Source: Microbacterium oleivorans (GTDB lineage: Bacteria > Actinomycetota > Actinomycetes > Actinomycetales > Microbacteriaceae). Taken from it: DNA of 64,000 bases. How positions within the stretch are numbered: position 1 is the stretch's first letter; every line of letters starts with the position of its first letter. This document shows, one piece after another, positions 62,232 through 64,000 of this stretch. A model generated the notes under the pieces. It worked only from the letters and a program-made list of their open reading frames with translations. It was not told where the DNA came from and ran no database searches. The position numbers were made by a program, and so were the translations under genes. The stretch covers positions 2,283,851 to 2,347,850 of the forward strand of contig NZ_MAYO01000003.1 of NCBI RefSeq assembly GCF_001691565.1. The letters run 5' to 3'.

Positions 62232-63845
62232 ATGCCGTCATCGACCCTCGCCGATCGACTCGATCGCATCGTGCTCTACCAGGCGTATCCGCAGAGCTTC
62301 GCTGATGCCGACGGCGACGGGATCGGCGACCTCGACGGAGTCGCGGCCCGCCTCGACCACCTGTCCTGGCTCGGTGTCGACGCGGTCTGGGTGAACCCCT
62401 GCTTCGTGTCGCCGATGCGCGATGCGGGCTACGACGTCGCCGATTTCGATCACATCGACCCGCGCTACGGCGGCGACGACGCGCTCGATCGGCTGATCGC
62501 CGCGGCCGATCGGCGGGGCATCGCCGTGATCCTCGACCTCGTGGCCGGGCACACCTCCGATGAGCACCCGTGGTTCCGCGCCGCGATCGCCGACCCGACC
62601 GATCATCGCTACGTCTTCTCGGATCGCGACGCCGACGGCTTCGAGCCTGTCCCGGGCCCGCGCGGCGGGTTCTACAAACCCAACTTCTTCGCCTTCCAGC
62701 CCGCCCTGAACTTCGGCTACGCGCGCGCGGACGCCGCCGAGCCGTGGCGTCAGCCCGTCGACGCCGACGGCCCGCGGCAGAACCGCGACGCCCTCGTGGA
62801 CATCATCCGCCGCTGGTACGACCGCGGCGTACAGGGGTTCCGGGTCGACATGGCCGCGTCGCTCGTCAAGGACGATCCCGGCCACGTCGAGACCGCGAAG
62901 CTCTGGAACGAGATCCGCGCGCGACTCGATGAGACCCATCCGGGCCGCATCCTCCTGTCGGAGTGGGGCGACCCGGCGCGGGCGATCCCCGCCGGCTTCC
63001 ACGGTGACTTCTTCCTGCAGTTCGGCGGTGACAGCGACGGCTGGCCGTTGAAGTCGCTCCTGAACGACAACGCCGGCACGGTCCACGAGGCGTGGAATCA
63101 GACCGAGGTATGGGCGGGCGCCGAGGGGACGGGGGATGCTGCGGACTTCGTCACCGCGTGGCGTGACGCCGCCGACGCGATCGACCGCGACGGCCGCGGC
63201 GGTGTCGTCGGTCTGCCGACGGCGAACCACGACTTCACGCGTCTCGTGAGCGGACCGCGCGATGCCGAACAGGCCCGTGCCGCTCTTCTCCTCGTGCTCA
63301 CGTGGCCGGCCCTGCCCTCGATCTACTACGGCGACGAGATCGGCATGCGGTACGTGCCCGGGCTCGCGCCTCACGAGGGATCCTCGCTCGGCCCTCGCTA
63401 CGAGCGTGCCGGTTCGCGGACGCCGATGCAGTGGGGAGAGATGGGCGCCGGCATCCACACGTCGCGGTATCTGCCCGAGGATCCTGATCCCGACCGTCCG
63501 ACGGTCGCGGCTCAGCGGGACGATCCCGAGTCGCTCCTGACGTTCGTGCGCGGCGCGGTCGCTCTGCGGCGGGACGACCGGCGGCTCTCGGCCCGCGCGC
63601 CCGTCGACGTCCGGACGACCGGCTACCCCTTCACCTATGTGCGAGGCGGCTCCCTGCTCGTCGCGCTGAACCCGTCGCGAACCCCGCGGACGGTCCCGGA
63701 TGCCGGTGGCCGCCTCGTTCACGGATACGCCGCGCACCTGCGCGGCGACACTCTGCACCTCGACGCGTACGGCTGCGCCGTCGTCGAGCTCGACCAGACC
63801 CCGGCCGCGGCCCCCGCGGCATCCGATGAAAGGACCCCCGCATGA
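62232..63845 (+). CDS. GH13 alpha-amylase family glycosidase
   Basis: A 537-residue cytoplasmic glycoside hydrolase family 13 enzyme. It starts with DRIVLYQAYPQSFADADGDG; LDLVAGHTSD (101-110) is region I, GFRVDMAAS with nucleophile Asp206 region II, LLSEWGD with Glu244 region III, and ANHD with Asp334 region IV. The unusual V-A-G-H (instead of V-x-N-H) and SEWGD hint at a specificity different from the first GH13 enzyme at 9.5 kb. AGAGAGGAACG precedes the ATG. It overlaps the GH1 gene by 4 bases and has paired LacI operators upstream. Confidence 0.9.
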   Translation: MPSSTLADRLDRIVLYQAYPQSFADADGDGIGDLDGVAARLDHLSWLGVDAVWVNPCFVSPMRDAGYDVADFDHIDPRYGGDDALDRLIAAADRRGIAVILDLVAGHTSDEHPWFRAAIADPTDHRYVFSDRDADGFEPVPGPRGGFYKPNFFAFQPALNFGYARADAAEPWRQPVDADGPRQNRDALVDIIRRWYDRGVQGFRVDMAASLVKDDPGHVETAKLWNEIRARLDETHPGRILLSEWGDPARAIPAGFHGDFFLQFGGDSDGWPLKSLLNDNAGTVHEAWNQTEVWAGAEGTGDAADFVTAWRDAADAIDRDGRGGVVGLPTANHDFTRLVSGPRDAEQARAALLLVLTWPALPSIYYGDEIGMRYVPGLAPHEGSSLGPRYERAGSRTPMQWGEMGAGIHTSRYLPEDPDPDRPTVAAQRDDPESLLTFVRGAVALRRDDRRLSARAPVDVRTTGYPFTYVRGGSLLVALNPSRTPRTVPDAGGRLVHGYAAHLRGDTLHLDAYGCAVVELDQTPAAAPAASDERTPA

Positions 63846-64000
63846 CGACGCACACCGGACCGACGACCCCGGCGCCCGAGGGTTTCCTCTGGGGCGCCGC
63901 CACGGCCGCGCACCAGATCGAGGGCGGGAACGTGAACACGGCCCACTGGGAGTTCGAGCACGCCCCCGACACGACCGTCGAGGAGCCGTCCGGCGACGCG
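63842..64000 (+). CDS. GH1 family beta-glucosidase, N-terminal part
   Basis: The gene is cut by the right edge; 53 residues are visible. PEGFLWGAATAAHQIEGGNVN is the family 1 N-terminal signature, with the substrate-binding Gln and His positions in AAHQIEG. Full enzymes have about 450-480 residues and release glucose (or galactose) from beta-glycosides. Its start overlaps the GH13 stop as ATGA, so it belongs to the LacI-type operon. This supports a beta-glucoside component in the substrate of the locus. Confidence 0.88.
   Translation, partial: MTTHTGPTTPAPEGFLWGAATAAHQIEGGNVNTAHWEFEHAPDTTVEEPSGDA

Overview
The window is a piece of high-GC actinobacterial chromosome (about 70 percent GC by eye). 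Gene content and style fit the family Microbacteriaceae, most likely Microbacterium: many GTG starts, ATGA/GTGA-coupled operons, several DUFs typical of the group, and a heavily repeated CGGATGCCG-type word. No rRNA, tRNA, CRISPR array, transposase or integrase was recognised. Genes were read from the sequence alone; functional names rest on motif recognition.

Layout. 0-6.2 kb: VanZ tail, CsbD stress peptide, SRPBCC protein, lipoprotein, a photolyase-SDR operon and an alpha/beta hydrolase. 6.2-11.2 kb: an alpha-glucoside locus (divergent ROK regulator, lipoprotein binding protein, two permeases, GH13 alpha-glucosidase) around a perfect operator-like palindrome. 11.4-13.7 kb: a DNA-damage-flavoured run (Nei-type glycosylase, GAD/Tdi1-like protein, DUF2256-DUF3253 protein, MSMEG_6728-like protein). 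13.7-17 kb: lipoprotein, adenosine deaminase, and a lower-GC pair (Tat-exported cysteine-peptidase-like protein plus lipoprotein). 17-24 kb: GlsB and Asp23 stress proteins, NhaA, barstar, aldo/keto reductase, EI24, DUF2975 protein, amino acid permease. 24-27.7 kb: a two-component system divergent from a VanY-like peptidase, then alditol oxidase. 27.7-30.9 kb: a GC-rich tandem repeat, an HNH/DUF222 protein carrying a hexanucleotide repeat, and small genes. 31-36.5 kb: SDR-thioesterase-SDR operon, FAD-binding dehydrogenase, ECF sigma factor. 36.5-38.7 kb: HTH protein coupled to a Clp_N-SRPBCC fusion behind a 45-bp dyad, and an aldo/keto reductase. 38.8-52.7 kb: MATE pump, hydrolase, DUF2332, DUF1801, PQQ-type sugar dehydrogenase, membrane proteins, purB, low-molecular-weight phosphatase, a WXG100-like/hydrolase pair, YvlD-like protein, hisC, sugar porter and a membrane-anchored protein of unknown function.

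52.7-64 kb is a second glycan-use region. A LacI repressor heads an operon for an oligopeptide-type ABC importer and a cytoplasmic pfam10091 (GH144-like) glucoamylase-family enzyme. Two paired TGTAACCGGTTACA-type operators sit both before lacI and before a GH13-GH1 operon that runs off the right edge, so the two operons probably form one regulon. Between them lie a GIY-YIG protein, an NQO1-like flavoprotein and a 445-bp intergenic stretch with three strong inverted repeats.

The most unusual items are: the photolyase-linked SDR that lacks the catalytic tyrosine; the HTH/Clp_N-SRPBCC pair with its long dyad; the Tat cysteine-peptidase-like pair with TTA codons; the WXG-like/hydrolase pair; the structured gap at 61.2-61.4 kb; the four-copy GGATTCGGA array; and the paired LacI operators.
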